Assembly (NCBI GenBank): GCA_004352715.1
Contig: SCFE01000026.1
Location: 161,088 to 225,087, forward strand
Reading direction: 5' to 3'
DNA: 64,000 nucleotides
From: Hofstenia miamia
Taxonomy: Eukaryota > Xenacoelomorpha > Acoela
Of this stretch, positions 1-10,199 are shown in pieces (position 1 is the first letter of the stretch; each line of letters starts with the position of its first letter). Position numbers and translations under genes: made by a program. The notes under the pieces were generated by a model. That model did no database searches. It worked only from the letters and a program-made list of their open reading frames with translations, and was not told the DNA's origin.

Positions 1-248
1 GTGTTCCTGGAGATGCACGTCTACTCTTGAGTGTCGATCCTGTCTTCCAAGCTCTCTGCTTTACCTAAATAAGTTGAGTTGATTAAGTAGCTACAAAGGC
101 TCTTGCATATTAAATTAGTTTAATAAACTGCACACTTATTACAAAGGAGAGAAAACGGAAAAGTGTCAACTCGGATTCGTGGTTAATCTAAGAAAAGTAA
201 TAGCTTTCTCTAAATAACACCCTCGTGGTGAGTTGGCATGATTCTACA
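1..248 (+). repeat. LTR 3' end, family 2 (ends GATTCTACA)
   Basis: This is the right end of an LTR cut by the window start. It aligns by eye with the end of element B's 5' LTR (about 40860-41091): both carry a 'ctgtcttcca' stretch, a Leu/Asn-rich AT tract and the terminal GATTCTACA. It sits directly against Tc1 transposase sequence, so it inserted into a Tc1 copy. The uninterrupted Tc1 sequence is visible near 19190. The left end and target duplication are outside the window. Confidence 0.7.
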
Positions 249-360
249 CTCACACTGGACTAAAAACAACCCAGATGTACACCACATAGACAATTATTGG
301 CAATTAGTGAAAACCAACCTCAGCCATGCCAACATCACCTGTACTCAACAAATTTGTGTG
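249..360 (+). pseudogene. Tc1/mariner transposase C-terminal fragment
   Basis: Translation from 250 reads HWTKNNPDVHHIDNYWQLVK, the counterpart of the W-x-SPDLNPIENLW-x-LK signature around the third catalytic acid of Tc1-like DDE transposases. Only about 35 codons are recognisable. The upstream part is replaced by the LTR that ends at 248. A longer copy of the same transposon, without the LTR, lies at about 18600-19330. The fragment is non-functional. Confidence 0.7.
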
Positions 361-762
361 AAATTAATAAGAACTTGGATTTGAAGACTCCAGTTGAAAC
401 CAGTAGAGGTCTGCCAAAGTCCATATCCAGTAGGATCTAATAGATTATCAAAAACAAAGGATATCCTATTAAATATTAAGTGGCAATGCTTATTGATTTA
501 TATTTTAGATATATATATATATATATCAAATTTATTATAATTTATCATTGTTTTATTTGCATTCACTCCTAACTATATTTATGTACCATTATAGACTACT
601 ATTAGTAATTTATGAAAAATGTCTTTTACTGGCTTTATATGGTTCTTATCAGTTATCACAATGTGGTGCTAAATAACAAGACACCATGCTTTTAAGTTGT
701 TGTGATAAAAAATCGGAAAACAACTTTGATGCTAAACTTTCCACACTACCAGTATATATATA

Positions 763-1007
763 TATATATATACTTTTTACATTTAAGCTTACTTCAAGAT
801 TCACTCAGAAATGTTACTCAATCACAGAAATTTTCAAATATTTTAATGCAAAATACANNNNNNNNNNNNNNNNNNNNNNNNNNNNNNNNNNNNNNNNNNN
901 NNNNNNNNNNNNATATATATACTTTTTACATTTAAGCTTACTTCAAGATTCACTCAGAAATGTTACTCAATCACAGAAATTTTCAAATATTTTAATGCAA
1001 AATACAT
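763..1007. other. Sized gap (858-912) flanked by a 95-bp exact duplication
   Basis: The sequence 763-857 is repeated at 913-1007 on the other side of a 55-N gap. A perfect repeat exactly spanning a gap usually means two contig ends that should overlap, so this is probably one copy in the real genome. The apparent short open frames across it are artefacts. Confidence 0.7.
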
Positions 1008-1244
1008 AGGCAGCTAGCAACATTCCTATTTATTTCACTACTCTAATTTCTTCAGATAGGTAACTAAAAATTTTTTTCAATGTAATTAAAATACAAGTCT
1101 TTTGGAAAATATAGTAGTAAAATACTTGTAAAATCACTTAATTTACATCTTCTGTATTTGCCACCTTTATTTAATTTTTAAATGATTCATGCACCTATTA
1201 AGATAAATTTCAATGTGATTTATTTTCAAAATTTCTGTTTTTAG

Positions 1245-1307
1245 CAATATGTGAAGGTCGGGCACCTACTAGTTTTGATAATGATTTATGGCAACAATTT
1301 TTTAAAG
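1245..1307 (+). CDS. Mini-exon 1 (63 nt, symmetric phase) of an unknown gene
   Basis: A TTTTTAG acceptor precedes 63 nt and a GTATGTG donor follows. Read with two leading bases completing a codon and one trailing base, the exon is open and gives ICEGRAPTSFDNDLWQQFFK. Its length is a multiple of three, so it could be skipped or duplicated without shifting frame. It occupies the same place in block U as the exons at 16712-16765 and 27517-27570, whose flanking introns align with it. The gene's identity is unknown and no other part is recognised with confidence. Confidence 0.5.
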
Positions 1308-3113
1308 GTATGTGAAATTTTGTAATATTCTATGTAATGTGGCATCAGTATGAAATCAGCAAGCAGTCCTACTGTCCTATCTATTGAGGGTTTTGAGTTG
1401 AGGCATGGATTTACTGATGCTACAGAATTAATAACTAACTCCTCCTGCTGTGTTACCTAATAAAAGTTAAAATTTAACAGAAGATCATGTTAGGGATGAG
1501 TGGCCACATTTGGCCAACCTAATACAGATCACCTTTAAGAAAGAGTTGTATAAGACTAGAACTCTTATAATAGATTAAGAATAAAGAAGCCCTAACTCTT
1601 GGTTGCAGTGAGTTAAACCTATGTTCTGAGTAAAAAATGTTTAGTGCATTTCTCAGCTCAATTAATTTCAGTGACAATATTAAGGGTTTATTTTAATATG
1701 AGTGAAAAGCAATACAAAAGCCCTATCTGTACAGCTAACATATGTTAAAGTAGCGAGGCCAGCCAATTTGTGCCATGTTTGGGTGCCCTGTAACAATGCA
1801 TTTGCAATTTAGATAAAATAATAAGTTAAGGTGAAAAGTAAAAACGAATTTACTGAACTAAATTGAAGTGAATCTAAATGAACAATCTACAGATATTTAT
1901 ACTAAACTAAACTGGTAATTTTAAACAAAACATACCATAGAGAAAATCTACAAATTCAGCTTGCTGCTACACCAATTTTACTTCAAAAATATTTCGCAGA
2001 AACTTAAACTTAAAATAATGCACCATTTGTCATTTCATCAAATAACAATTAAAATAATTTTGTAAAATTTATATTTAAATTGCACTAATAGTAAAAGAAT
2101 GAAAGCACTGAATGTCTTTATGCTACAGTAATTTTGTCAATAACCTTAGCATAGCAAAAAATGAGTACTAAGAATTATATATTATTTTCCTGCACAACTA
2201 TTCAAATTCAATTGGACTTGCCTTGTATTGAATTCCTCATTAATTGAAATATATACATATATATACTTATATATTTGAAAATTTGTACTAAGGAGATCTA
2301 AAAAATTTCTTAACACAAAATTTATGACTATATTTCTAGGATGTAACAATAAATATGGAAATAATCTTTCAAATTTTAATAGGAAAATTAGCAATACTCT
2401 TAACAAGCTAAAACCACACTTGCCTTTAAATTAATATTCAATTTGGTAAAGCTTTTTTGAAAAATAGTTGAAACTATCCAATTCTTTTAATGTACAGTTT
2501 TATTAATAACATCATAGTTACATGTTAATTGATAATTGTTTTTTCAATAATTTTACATTTTCTGCATTCCTCTTTTTATATTTTACTCAATGCCTAATGC
2601 CTACTGCTTCTTTCTTGGTAAATTGAAAGTAATTGACTGATTTTTCATGTAATCAATATAAAAAATTGTGTATTACAGAATAATAAATCAATACTTTTTG
2701 ACAAATTGGAGTCAACACAATACCTTAATTGTAGTATGAGCCTGTTCTTAATACTTTTATGGGAATTCAATACCAATGCTTTAGAATTAAGAAAATTATT
2801 GTTACTGTATTATTTTAAAATATTTAACTCAGCTATTCCATGAATAATCTTTTAGTAGAAAGCAGCATTTTAGAGAAATTGTATCAAAGATACTATCAGT
2901 TAATTTTGTTTTTTTAATAACATTGAAATTGAGCTAACAGTATTACTATTACATTTCCATTTAATTTTTTTATATTTGACATGTCTACATATTGTAATAA
3001 ATGAATTTTCAGATTAGCAAACAATTACTATTTCTGCCCCAAAAGAGAATTTGTTGCTATTTGTTCAGATTTAATTTTTTCCCTCAAATGAACTCAATGC
3101 AGAGAGGGGTTCT

Positions 3114-3680
3114 TGTAGCATCATCCAAACAAATAAGCAGCTAAAAGAAGAAAGTCAATTAAAAGAACTAAGATCAAATTAGAATGTGATTAAAAATGGA
3201 TTGTAAAAAGTTATTATCATCTTAAATTAGTTTGTATGTTGCATCCAAGTAATATCATTGCAATTGATTATGAATTGGTATTTGTTGATACTATTAATTT
3301 TGAGCAAAAAAGCGGTGAAATTGCTTCCATTATTTTTAGCTGCCATATTGGCAGATGAAAGATTGAAAATTTGAAATTGACAGTTACTTTTTCTAGTTTC
3401 TATAAATAGATTCAATTTCATTGTAACAATTGATAAAGAAATTTCTTTGGAACTATTATATTAATTTCTTATTATGGTTTGATCAGTTAATATGATGTTG
3501 AGCTAAATGAGTTGTGTTTAATAGTGGCTTGGATCCATCACAGGAATGATTCAAGGGTCTTTGTGTCAAGCAATGAAAGTGCACTTAGGTTAGGAATAGG
3601 GGTTTTTACTCTCGTTTAGCTGGCTACTGATCATTATCCAACATGTATCATAATTAGCAAACTCAAAATATGGCTGGTAA
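3114..3680 (+). repeat. LTR family 1, 5' part, cut by a second LTR
   Basis: Begins TGTAGCATCATCC and matches the complete LTR at 23111-24265, including the TATA-like TATAAATAG near 3400 and the tract 'gtgcacttaggttagg'. At 3681 a second LTR start interrupts it, right after 'ctggtaa'. The 180 bp upstream (2935-3113) is nearly identical to that upstream of the LTRs at 4815 and 23111. The three are therefore copies of one insertion site spread by duplication, not independent insertions. Confidence 0.7.
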
Positions 3681-3907
3681 TGTAGCATCATCCAAAAGCA
3701 ACTAAGCTGCAAGTGAAGAACAAAGTTGAATGATTAATAATAATTAGAATTGATTGTAAAATTTAGTTAATGATCTTAGTTATTTTTGTAAGATGCAACT
3801 AAGCTTTAATATTGTTCAAATTAAGGAAAACTTGTTAGCCGATCAAGTAACATTTGACAAATTAAATTGAGCAAAATTACGCTTACATAGGAACAGCCAT
3901 ATTGGCA
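3681..3907 (+). repeat. LTR start, diverged family 1, truncated by gap
   Basis: Starts TGTAGCATCATCC and resembles the reverse complement of the LTR at 29133-30474: shared blocks include 'agccgatcaag', 'gagcaaaatta' and 'cagccatattggca'. It runs into the N gap 3908-4065. The sequence after the gap is not recognisably LTR. It is inserted in the LTR that starts at 3114. Confidence 0.6.
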
Positions 3908-4065
3908 NNNNNNNNNNNNNNNNNNNNNNNNNNNNNNNNNNNNNNNNNNNNNNNNNNNNNNNNNNNNNNNNNNNNNNNNNNNNNNNNNNNNNNNNNNNNN
4001 NNNNNNNNNNNNNNNNNNNNNNNNNNNNNNNNNNNNNNNNNNNNNNNNNNNNNNNNNNNNNNNNN

Positions 4066-4477
4066 TACATGCACTTATAATTGATTACACTGTGATGATA
4101 CCATACATTGGCTAACATGAATGTCTGGAAATTACAGACTATTATTTAGTGAGCTGAGAACTAACAATGAAAATGAGATTTGTACTTTTGCAATGAGATA
4201 GAAATTAATAAGTGAGACAAATAGGGTAGCACCATGCACTAATCGAGCACTGAACTGTTTCTGCTTCTAAAGACTCTGCTTTGGCTGGAAGCCACGTTAA
4301 TTTATCATCTTGGAAATACCTAAAGTATCGTATCAAATACTTGGATGAATTACAATTGTTTATATTAGTTTATTTTCTCTTTACTTGTTTTCCCAGAATC
4401 AGGGCTGTCGTTTTCTATGTTAAACCTTCTGCAGAGTCAATTAGTTACTAGTACAATTACAGCCCACGATTCTACAA
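4066..4477. other. Unassigned non-coding stretch
   Basis: About 410 bp after the gap, with no convincing open frame and no obvious match to the repeats elsewhere in the window. It contains 'cacgattctaca' near 4468-4480, which resembles the terminal bases of a family 2 LTR, but I could not align the bases before it. Left unassigned. Confidence 0.4.
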
Positions 4478-4814
4478 TAGCAATAATCAACAGGTTATGA
4501 ATAATTAAATCCATAATGATTTAATTGTAATTTTTGTTTCAGTATTCTTTGATTTTCTTAGTGTGTTGCTCTAATCTAAATAAAAAAAGTGACATGCTTT
4601 CACATCAGTATAAAAATCAATGCAAATCCAACTGCTAACAGTATTACTATTACATGTCTATTTAATTTTTTTATATTTGCCATGTGTACATATTGCAATA
4701 AATGAATTTTCAGATTAGCAAACAATTACTATTTCTGCCCCAAAAGAGAATTTGTTGCTATTTGTTCAGATTTAATTTTTTCCCTCAAATGAACTTAATC
4801 CAGAGAGGGGTTCT
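4478..4814 (+). repeat. Duplicated flank of the family 1 LTR insertion
   Basis: Matches about 22770-23110 nearly base for base, and its right half matches 2935-3113. It ends in 'gaggggttct' immediately before the LTR, as in the other two copies. No coding content seen. Confidence 0.65.
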
Positions 4815-5635
4815 TGTAGCATCATCCACACAAATAAGCAGCTAAAAGAAGAAAGTAAATTAAAAGAAGTATGATCAAATTAGAATGTGATTAAAAATGG
4901 ATTGTAGAAAATTATTATCATCTTAAATTAGTTTGTATGTTGCAACCAAGTAATATCAGTGCAATTGATTATGAATTGGTATTTGTTGATACTATTAATT
5001 TTGACCAAAAAAGGGGTGAAATTGCTTCCATTATTTTTAGCTGCCATATTGGCAAATGAAAGATTGAAAATTTGAAATTGACAGTTACTTTTTCTAGTTA
5101 CTATAAATAGATTCAATTTCATTGTAACAATTGATAAAGAAATTTCTTTAGAACTATGATCAGTTAATATGATGTTGAGCTAAATGAGTTGTGTTTAATA
5201 GTGGCTTGGATCCATCACAGGAATGATTCAAGGGTCTTTGTGTCAAGCAATGAAAGTGCACTTAGGTTAGGAATAGGGGTTTTTACTTTTGTTTAGCTGG
5301 CTACTGATCATTATCCTACATATATCATAATTAGCAAACTCAAAATATGGCTGGTAAGCTAACACCTAGGGATTTATATTTATATTATTTTAGATCCAAA
5401 TAATGATGTTAATGTGACTGATAATGTGCCCATTACCAATGACTTGAAGAGATGCTGCAAGGATTTGTCACCTAAATAGTGGCTATGATAATACCCATTA
5501 ATTACAGGTAATGGAACTACAAATATGGAAGTAAAGCAATGTAAAATTAGTACATCCCTACATGCAAGTGCACCAATATGGATATAACAAAATAGCAAGG
5601 AGAAACAGATGACAATGCCTGGTAGAGGATGTTAC
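4815..5635 (+). repeat. LTR family 1 with internal deletion
   Basis: Begins TGTAGCATC and ends GATGTTACA, so the ends are imperfect inverted repeats of the usual TG..CA type. At 821 bp it is shorter than the 1155-bp copy at 23111-24265. About 330 bp are missing after 'aatgtgactgataatgtg' near 5420. A TATAAATA box lies at 5102-5109. A primer-binding-site-like TGGTGACC follows at 5636, so this is the 5' LTR of a + element. Confidence 0.8.
5102..5109 (+). promoter_or_regulatory. LTR TATA box
   Basis: TATAAATA occurs at the same place in every LTR here: 23398, 25757, 40076, 52253, 54735 and 59343 on +, 14520-14527 and 30196-30203 on -. This conservation marks it as the U3 core promoter of the element family. 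Confidence 0.6.
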
Positions 5636-5848
5636 ATGGTGACCATCACAGCCAAAAAGATCAGGCAAAAAATTGGAAAAATTTCTTTTACTTACTTGAG
5701 TTAAGATAGGTGTTTTTTCTCAGAACACAAAGAATTCTTTCTATATCTAACATAGGCGCCTAGGAAACATTCAGTAAAACAAGTCAGACACTCCAACATT
5801 ACTTATGAGTGAAAAGTGTAAATGCAATCTTGATGGAAACAAGATTTC
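5636..5848 (+). other. Primer-binding site and leader of a truncated + element
   Basis: The internal region starts TGGTGACCATCACAGCC directly after the LTR. TGG is what pairs with a tRNA CCA end; I cannot name the tRNA with certainty. The same leader follows the LTR at 24266, where it continues into gag. Here it stops at 5848 against an inverted LTR end. Confidence 0.6.
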
Positions 5849-6385
5849 TGTAACATTCTCTATCAGGCATTATTACTGTTTGTCCTTTGTTACTCTATAA
5901 CATTGGTTTTATATTTGCAGGTAGGGATTTACTAGTTAGATACTGCTTAGCTTTTGTACACTTCTGTTAACATAACATAACTAGATTTGACTATTCACTA
6001 TTTATGTGACAAAGACACACAGCATCTTTTCCAATGATCAATAGTGGGCATCTGCCCAAAGCCAATCTCCACATCCAGTTTCATTTGTTCACCAAGGATC
6101 CATTTGGTTGAGTTACACTTCTTAGCTCAACAAGTTAACTTATGTGTACCCTATCTAAGCTCAGTGTATACTCAAAACAAGACAAAATTTGACTTAGTCT
6201 CTATTTTGTAAAAGTGTTTCATGATGATGTGAGTGGGCTAGTTACTAGCTGCTCTATTAATATTACATGTAGCCATTACCAAAATATATTGGCTTTAATA
6301 ACTAGTTTAGTAATTGTCAGCTTCCTAACCTACATCTAATAATTAATACAGGCTTGGTCATGTTATATTCAATAATTTGGATCTA
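5849..6385 (-). repeat. Inverted LTR fragment, family 1 (3' half)
   Basis: On the - strand this reads as the last 540 bp of a family 1 LTR. The + strand starts TGTAACATTCTCTATCAGGC, the complement of the usual LTR end, and parallels 13707 onward. It stops at 'aatttggatctaaaat', inside the LTR, and passes directly into third-ORF sequence on the opposite strand. This is a rearrangement junction. Confidence 0.65.
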
Positions 6386-7233
6386 AAATATCCTGAATGA
6401 AATAACAATATTTGATGAACCAATGATAGAATATGTGTGTGGAGCAACATCAGAAACAATGTTAAGACAAATAGATGAACAACCATGGGTCACAACAAGG
6501 AAAAAACAAAAAGGCAGATAAAATTCACAAGTGACATAATACATAAAAAACACTATAAAAAATACAAATGATAATAAACAACATGAAAAAATGATAATAA
6601 AAAGAAAGCCTGAGATGCTCATTGATAAAAGTAATGAAAAGTGCTAAACTGATGAAGAAAGGAGGGATCACAGAGCCAGTCAAGATATTGGAAAGGGTGA
6701 CAAAGAGTCAAAGAGAGATGCAATTGGAAAAAGAACTATTGATGTTAACACAACTAATACTATCTCCCAAAACACAGAAAAAAATCACCAAAATCAACTT
6801 GGAAAAATGGGAAATATATGCCCAAATAGTATAATTCAGTGGGTCAATACAGATGATGAAAGGTTCCAGGTGGAGATAAAAATAACTAGAGAGAAATTAA
6901 CCAAAATAGTAGAGAGAAACTTCAAGCAATAAGGGAAAATCAAATGGTAGCAACAATGAATATAATGTTCACCAAAGTGTTCACAAAGTCAGAGATATAA
7001 GAACTACTGAAATCATACAATCATATAGCAGCCAATGTAGAATGCATAACATCCAGAAAAGAAATTACATGGAACATACTAGAAAAACTGAGAAGAAAAG
7101 GATTAACAGAAAAATTCTGGGGAAAGATTAAAGAGAGAAAAATGAATTATCCAGCAATGATAGGATTAGTGACATTGCCAACAGAAAGTGAAAAATATGA
7201 AGTAATAGAAAAAAAGAGAAATGAAAATCCTAA
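6386..7233 (+). pseudogene. Third-ORF remnant, middle part
   Basis: The translation matches the middle of the element B and D third ORFs. NEITIFDEPM leads into a CGATSETMLRQ block (B has a WGTTSNTKLRS block there). About 6622-6834 gives the ITEPVKILERVTKSQRE block (B: CPIEIIEMVSKSQEE), followed by VNTDDERFQVEIK (B: VDTDDERLLVEI). The frame is broken by several stops. It continues at 8280 after a solo LTR. No function beyond family membership can be given. Confidence 0.7.
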
Positions 7234-8279
7234 TGTAGAATCTTGCCAATGCTATTTCTGCAGTTATTTGTAAGTTGCTATTACATTCTCAGGGTACATC
7301 AGAGTTTCTGTGAAGTTTAGGACATGACAGATTCTGATTCCTCTCAAACTAACTTGTTGTATAGTTAATAAACTTAATTAATATGCATTAGTGATCCTAA
7401 ATGCTTAACTAATAACAGTTTGTTTAGATCAAAAGCAGTGGATGGAATACAGGGTGGAAACCTGGTGCTGTGCTATGCACACCCAGGGAAGTCTTTGTTG
7501 GTAACAGCTCCAGCCTTTACTTGAACTTCACAATGGAAACCAATTGGTGGATCAGTGTGTGAATGGTTAACTCAGTGATAGTGTGTGTGTAATACCTTAA
7601 CAATTTAGTGCATTGATTGTCCTTGTTATTATGACTAGGTAAACAAAAGGAAATAATGCAACCATGGTGCTTTAGCTTGTTATCATTCCTTACATATCCC
7701 TACATATAAAATAGTATATGTCAGCCTTTCATAAATGTAAACAATCAATGCAGTCAGCAATAAAAGTAATTCATAAACCAGTTGACAGTCCAATTGTGAG
7801 GCTGCTCCAGAATTCCTATAATTGTATTTGGGGACCACCTTGCAATTAGTCTAGTGCTTGAACTTTTAGCTTTCCATTAAATATTAAATAAACTGACAGA
7901 GAGTAAAGGTTAAACCAATAAAATTTGTTCATCAATAATTCTAACATTCATTGTATATTTATAGCACATTTCAGTAAATAATCAAATACTTGGCTAGTAC
8001 CTGTTGATTGAAGCGTGTTTACAATTTTCCCTTGTGTTTTAAGTTCTGCCTTAATTACACAATGTCAGCATTAATTAGTGTATGCTGTTTGGTCAACTTG
8101 ATGTTTGCCAAATACTACTGAGGTAATTTAATATCAAACTGCTTCAAACATTTTACAGATTTAGTAATCTATCATAATCATGTGTTGTACAATTTAATCA
8201 ATATTACAATTTTAGTCTTAGTTACTTCCATTCATTCTCTCATTTTGAGCAAACATGACTTCTGATGGATTATGCCACA
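7234..8279 (-). repeat. Solo LTR, family 2, with 4-bp target duplication
   Basis: On the - strand it begins TGTGGCATAATCC and ends GATTCTACA. It is flanked on both sides by CTAA (7230-7233 and 8280-8283), a perfect 4-bp target duplication typical of Ty3/gypsy integration. It splits a third-ORF remnant that reads continuously from 7233 to 8280. With both LTR ends present and no internal region, it is a solo LTR left by LTR-LTR recombination. An inverted partial copy of this same insertion lies at 58460-59067. Confidence 0.85.
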
Positions 8280-9078
8280 CTAAAGTGCACACTGCCAGAA
8301 AAAATTTTTTACCAATGATTATGCCAAGATGGAGAATATTATAAGAAAAAAGTGTAGCAAAGCCAGAGCCATCATAGATAGAGAAGATTACAAGAAATCA
8401 AGAGAAACAATAGTCAAAAACAATAATAGAGAAATAATATTCATAGAAGGGGAACATTACACCATATGATCTATACAAAGAAGGAGAAACAATTAAAAAA
8501 CAATTGCAAAAAAATTGAGAGAAGAGATTGAAAAAGAAGCATAAAAGTGGTCAATGATATTGTTTGGCTGGATATATGGAATAAGGAATACAGATATTTT
8601 GTGATGTCCAAAAGAGTTGAAATAGCAACAATGATAGGGATGATCAAAAATAACCCAGATGAAATAACTGAAGAGGAAGTACATCTAAACATAAGTTTTT
8701 TCTATAAGGATGTAGCTAATACATAGAGTCTATTGAAGGCATTTCAATTCTTCTACCCAAACACAAACATTCATGAAGAATTAGCTCACACAAGTAGAGT
8801 GGGTGTACAGATGACCCCAATGATCAGTCTAAAAGGAATTTGCACCTATAGAGGAAGCTTTACCAAATATTTACAGAAAAAAATGAACAAGCTAAGAGAA
8901 GTAACCATGATCTTGCAATAGATTAGAGAATCTAAATTGTTCATGTATGCAGATGTCATAACAAAAGAATAAGAGGTGGTACTAAAGTTGACAAAACAAG
9001 TTGAGTTCACAAATATAAACTGGAATGATTTGCAAGCTGAAACTGAAAAATGGGCAGATGCACTAGTGCAATTAATGT
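8280..9078 (+). pseudogene. Third-ORF remnant, C-terminal part
   Basis: Carries the C-terminal third-ORF blocks. The FFYPNTNIHEELAHTSRVGV segment (8730-8800) aligns with FFYTNTTIHLDLAHTSRIDA in element B. A following block ends LQAETEKWADALVQ. Stops occur at about 8725 and 8918. At about 9078 the sequence flips to a - strand third ORF. The reverse complement of this segment is at 57679-58459. Confidence 0.7.
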
Positions 9079-9703
9079 TTTCTTTTTGCCTGCATGCGTC
9101 CAATAGATGTTTTGGGATATCATTGATTGTTGATCTTGTGATTATCACCACTCTTACCTTTTGTACTTTCACCATTCATAGCGTCTGGTCTATGTTCTTT
9201 TCCAGATTTTTGTTATATTCTTTTTTTTTTCAGAATGTGTATGATCATTAGATTTTCTTCATCCATATTTATCTCTGGAATCTCTGCTATTTGATCCTTA
9301 TAGGCCCTTACAGCTTGTGTAGTTTCCAGCGTGAAATCTTTGTCCAATACGATATGTACTGTGCTCTGCATGTATGGTCTTTCCAGCATCTAATTCATGT
9401 CTTGCAGATAACTTATTATCACATTTACTTTTTGTCTGTTGTTGGCATCAAGTACTATCAGTAAATTTCCACCTTTAGTTTTCAGGACTTTTCTTATGTG
9501 TGATTTTGTCTCTGGTGATAATTTTTCAAATGCATTATAATGCATTTTCATTGTTCAAATGAAATATGGTTGTAGCATTTCTCCATTGATTTTAGACATG
9601 CATTTCTCTCTTTCTCTGGATCATACAGTTCTCTTTGAGATAGTGTCTGAGGAGGCTGTGTGATCCATAAAGAAAATCAGCTTGTGCTCTGTTCACAGTC
9701 CAT
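9079..9703 (-). pseudogene. Element A third ORF, N-terminal part
   Basis: Starts at ATG 9703 with MDCEQSTS, matching MDCEPSTS at the start of the element E ORF. It continues through blocks shared with E and D, including MDEENLMIIH and KVQKVRVVIITRSTINDIPK. Stops interrupt it. It is truncated at the inversion junction near 9079, where a + strand piece of the same ORF begins. The product family is unknown. Confidence 0.65.
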
Positions 9704-10160
9704 GGGCTGTGAATCTGTGATAATAGTTTCTACTAGTTCACCATTGAATCAGTTCACAGTTACTCCTATTGGAACTTGACCAGGTGTGGTTCCTGTGGGG
9801 ATAGTGTCAGCTTTGAATCACTTTTGCATCTCCATGGTTCTTCAACCACTTACACCTTCCCCTGCAACTCCAAGTGTCTCACCACCCTTTAATCAGCGTC
9901 ATAGACTCTTGGAAGGAAAGTTGTGCTGCTTTTCACCATTTTTCTGGGTGCCCTTGATTTGGCTGTGCAGATCCCTGGTGGGAGAGGATTTTGTCTGTTG
10001 GTCTCCCTGACCTAGAATCGGCCTTGGGACTACTAGGACGCCTTCTCACAATATGTCATCTATTTATTCGCTCTTCATTCTTTTCCCTTCTGCCCTGGAG
10101 TCAGCATCAGTTTGGAGAACTTCTGCAAACACTCCTTCTCCTGTTCAAAGTTCCTCCAGT
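9704..10160 (-). repeat. Degenerate QLKG-motif array of element A
   Basis: On the - strand the motif 'ctgattmaagggc' recurs in variant form about every 60-70 bp between the integrase tail and the third ORF. Examples: 'gccaaatcaagggcac' near 9945-9960, 'gctgattaaagggtgg' near 9885-9900, 'gactccagggcag' near 10095-10108. It lies in the third-ORF frame and corresponds to the QLKG repeats of element B. Stop codons have crept into several units. Confidence 0.5.
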
Positions 10161-10199
10161 TGTTGATTTCTGCGCACTCTCTTCTTCATTGGTGGGTGC

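Larger units (their letters stand above)
249..2930 (+). repeat. Duplicated host block U, copy 1 (with mini-exon)
   Basis: Non-coding AT-rich sequence recurs with high similarity at about 19190-21245 and 21684-22790, more distantly at 16280-18000 and 27050-28740, and inverted at 55471-56690. Copy 1 holds the Tc1 tail, TA microsatellites (about 509-527, 753-773, 2250-2275) and the mini-exon at 1245-1307. The 19190 copy lacks the part matching about 1005-1690, so it lost the exon. The block behaves as duplicated intron or intergenic DNA; I see no transposon termini for it. Confidence 0.6.
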
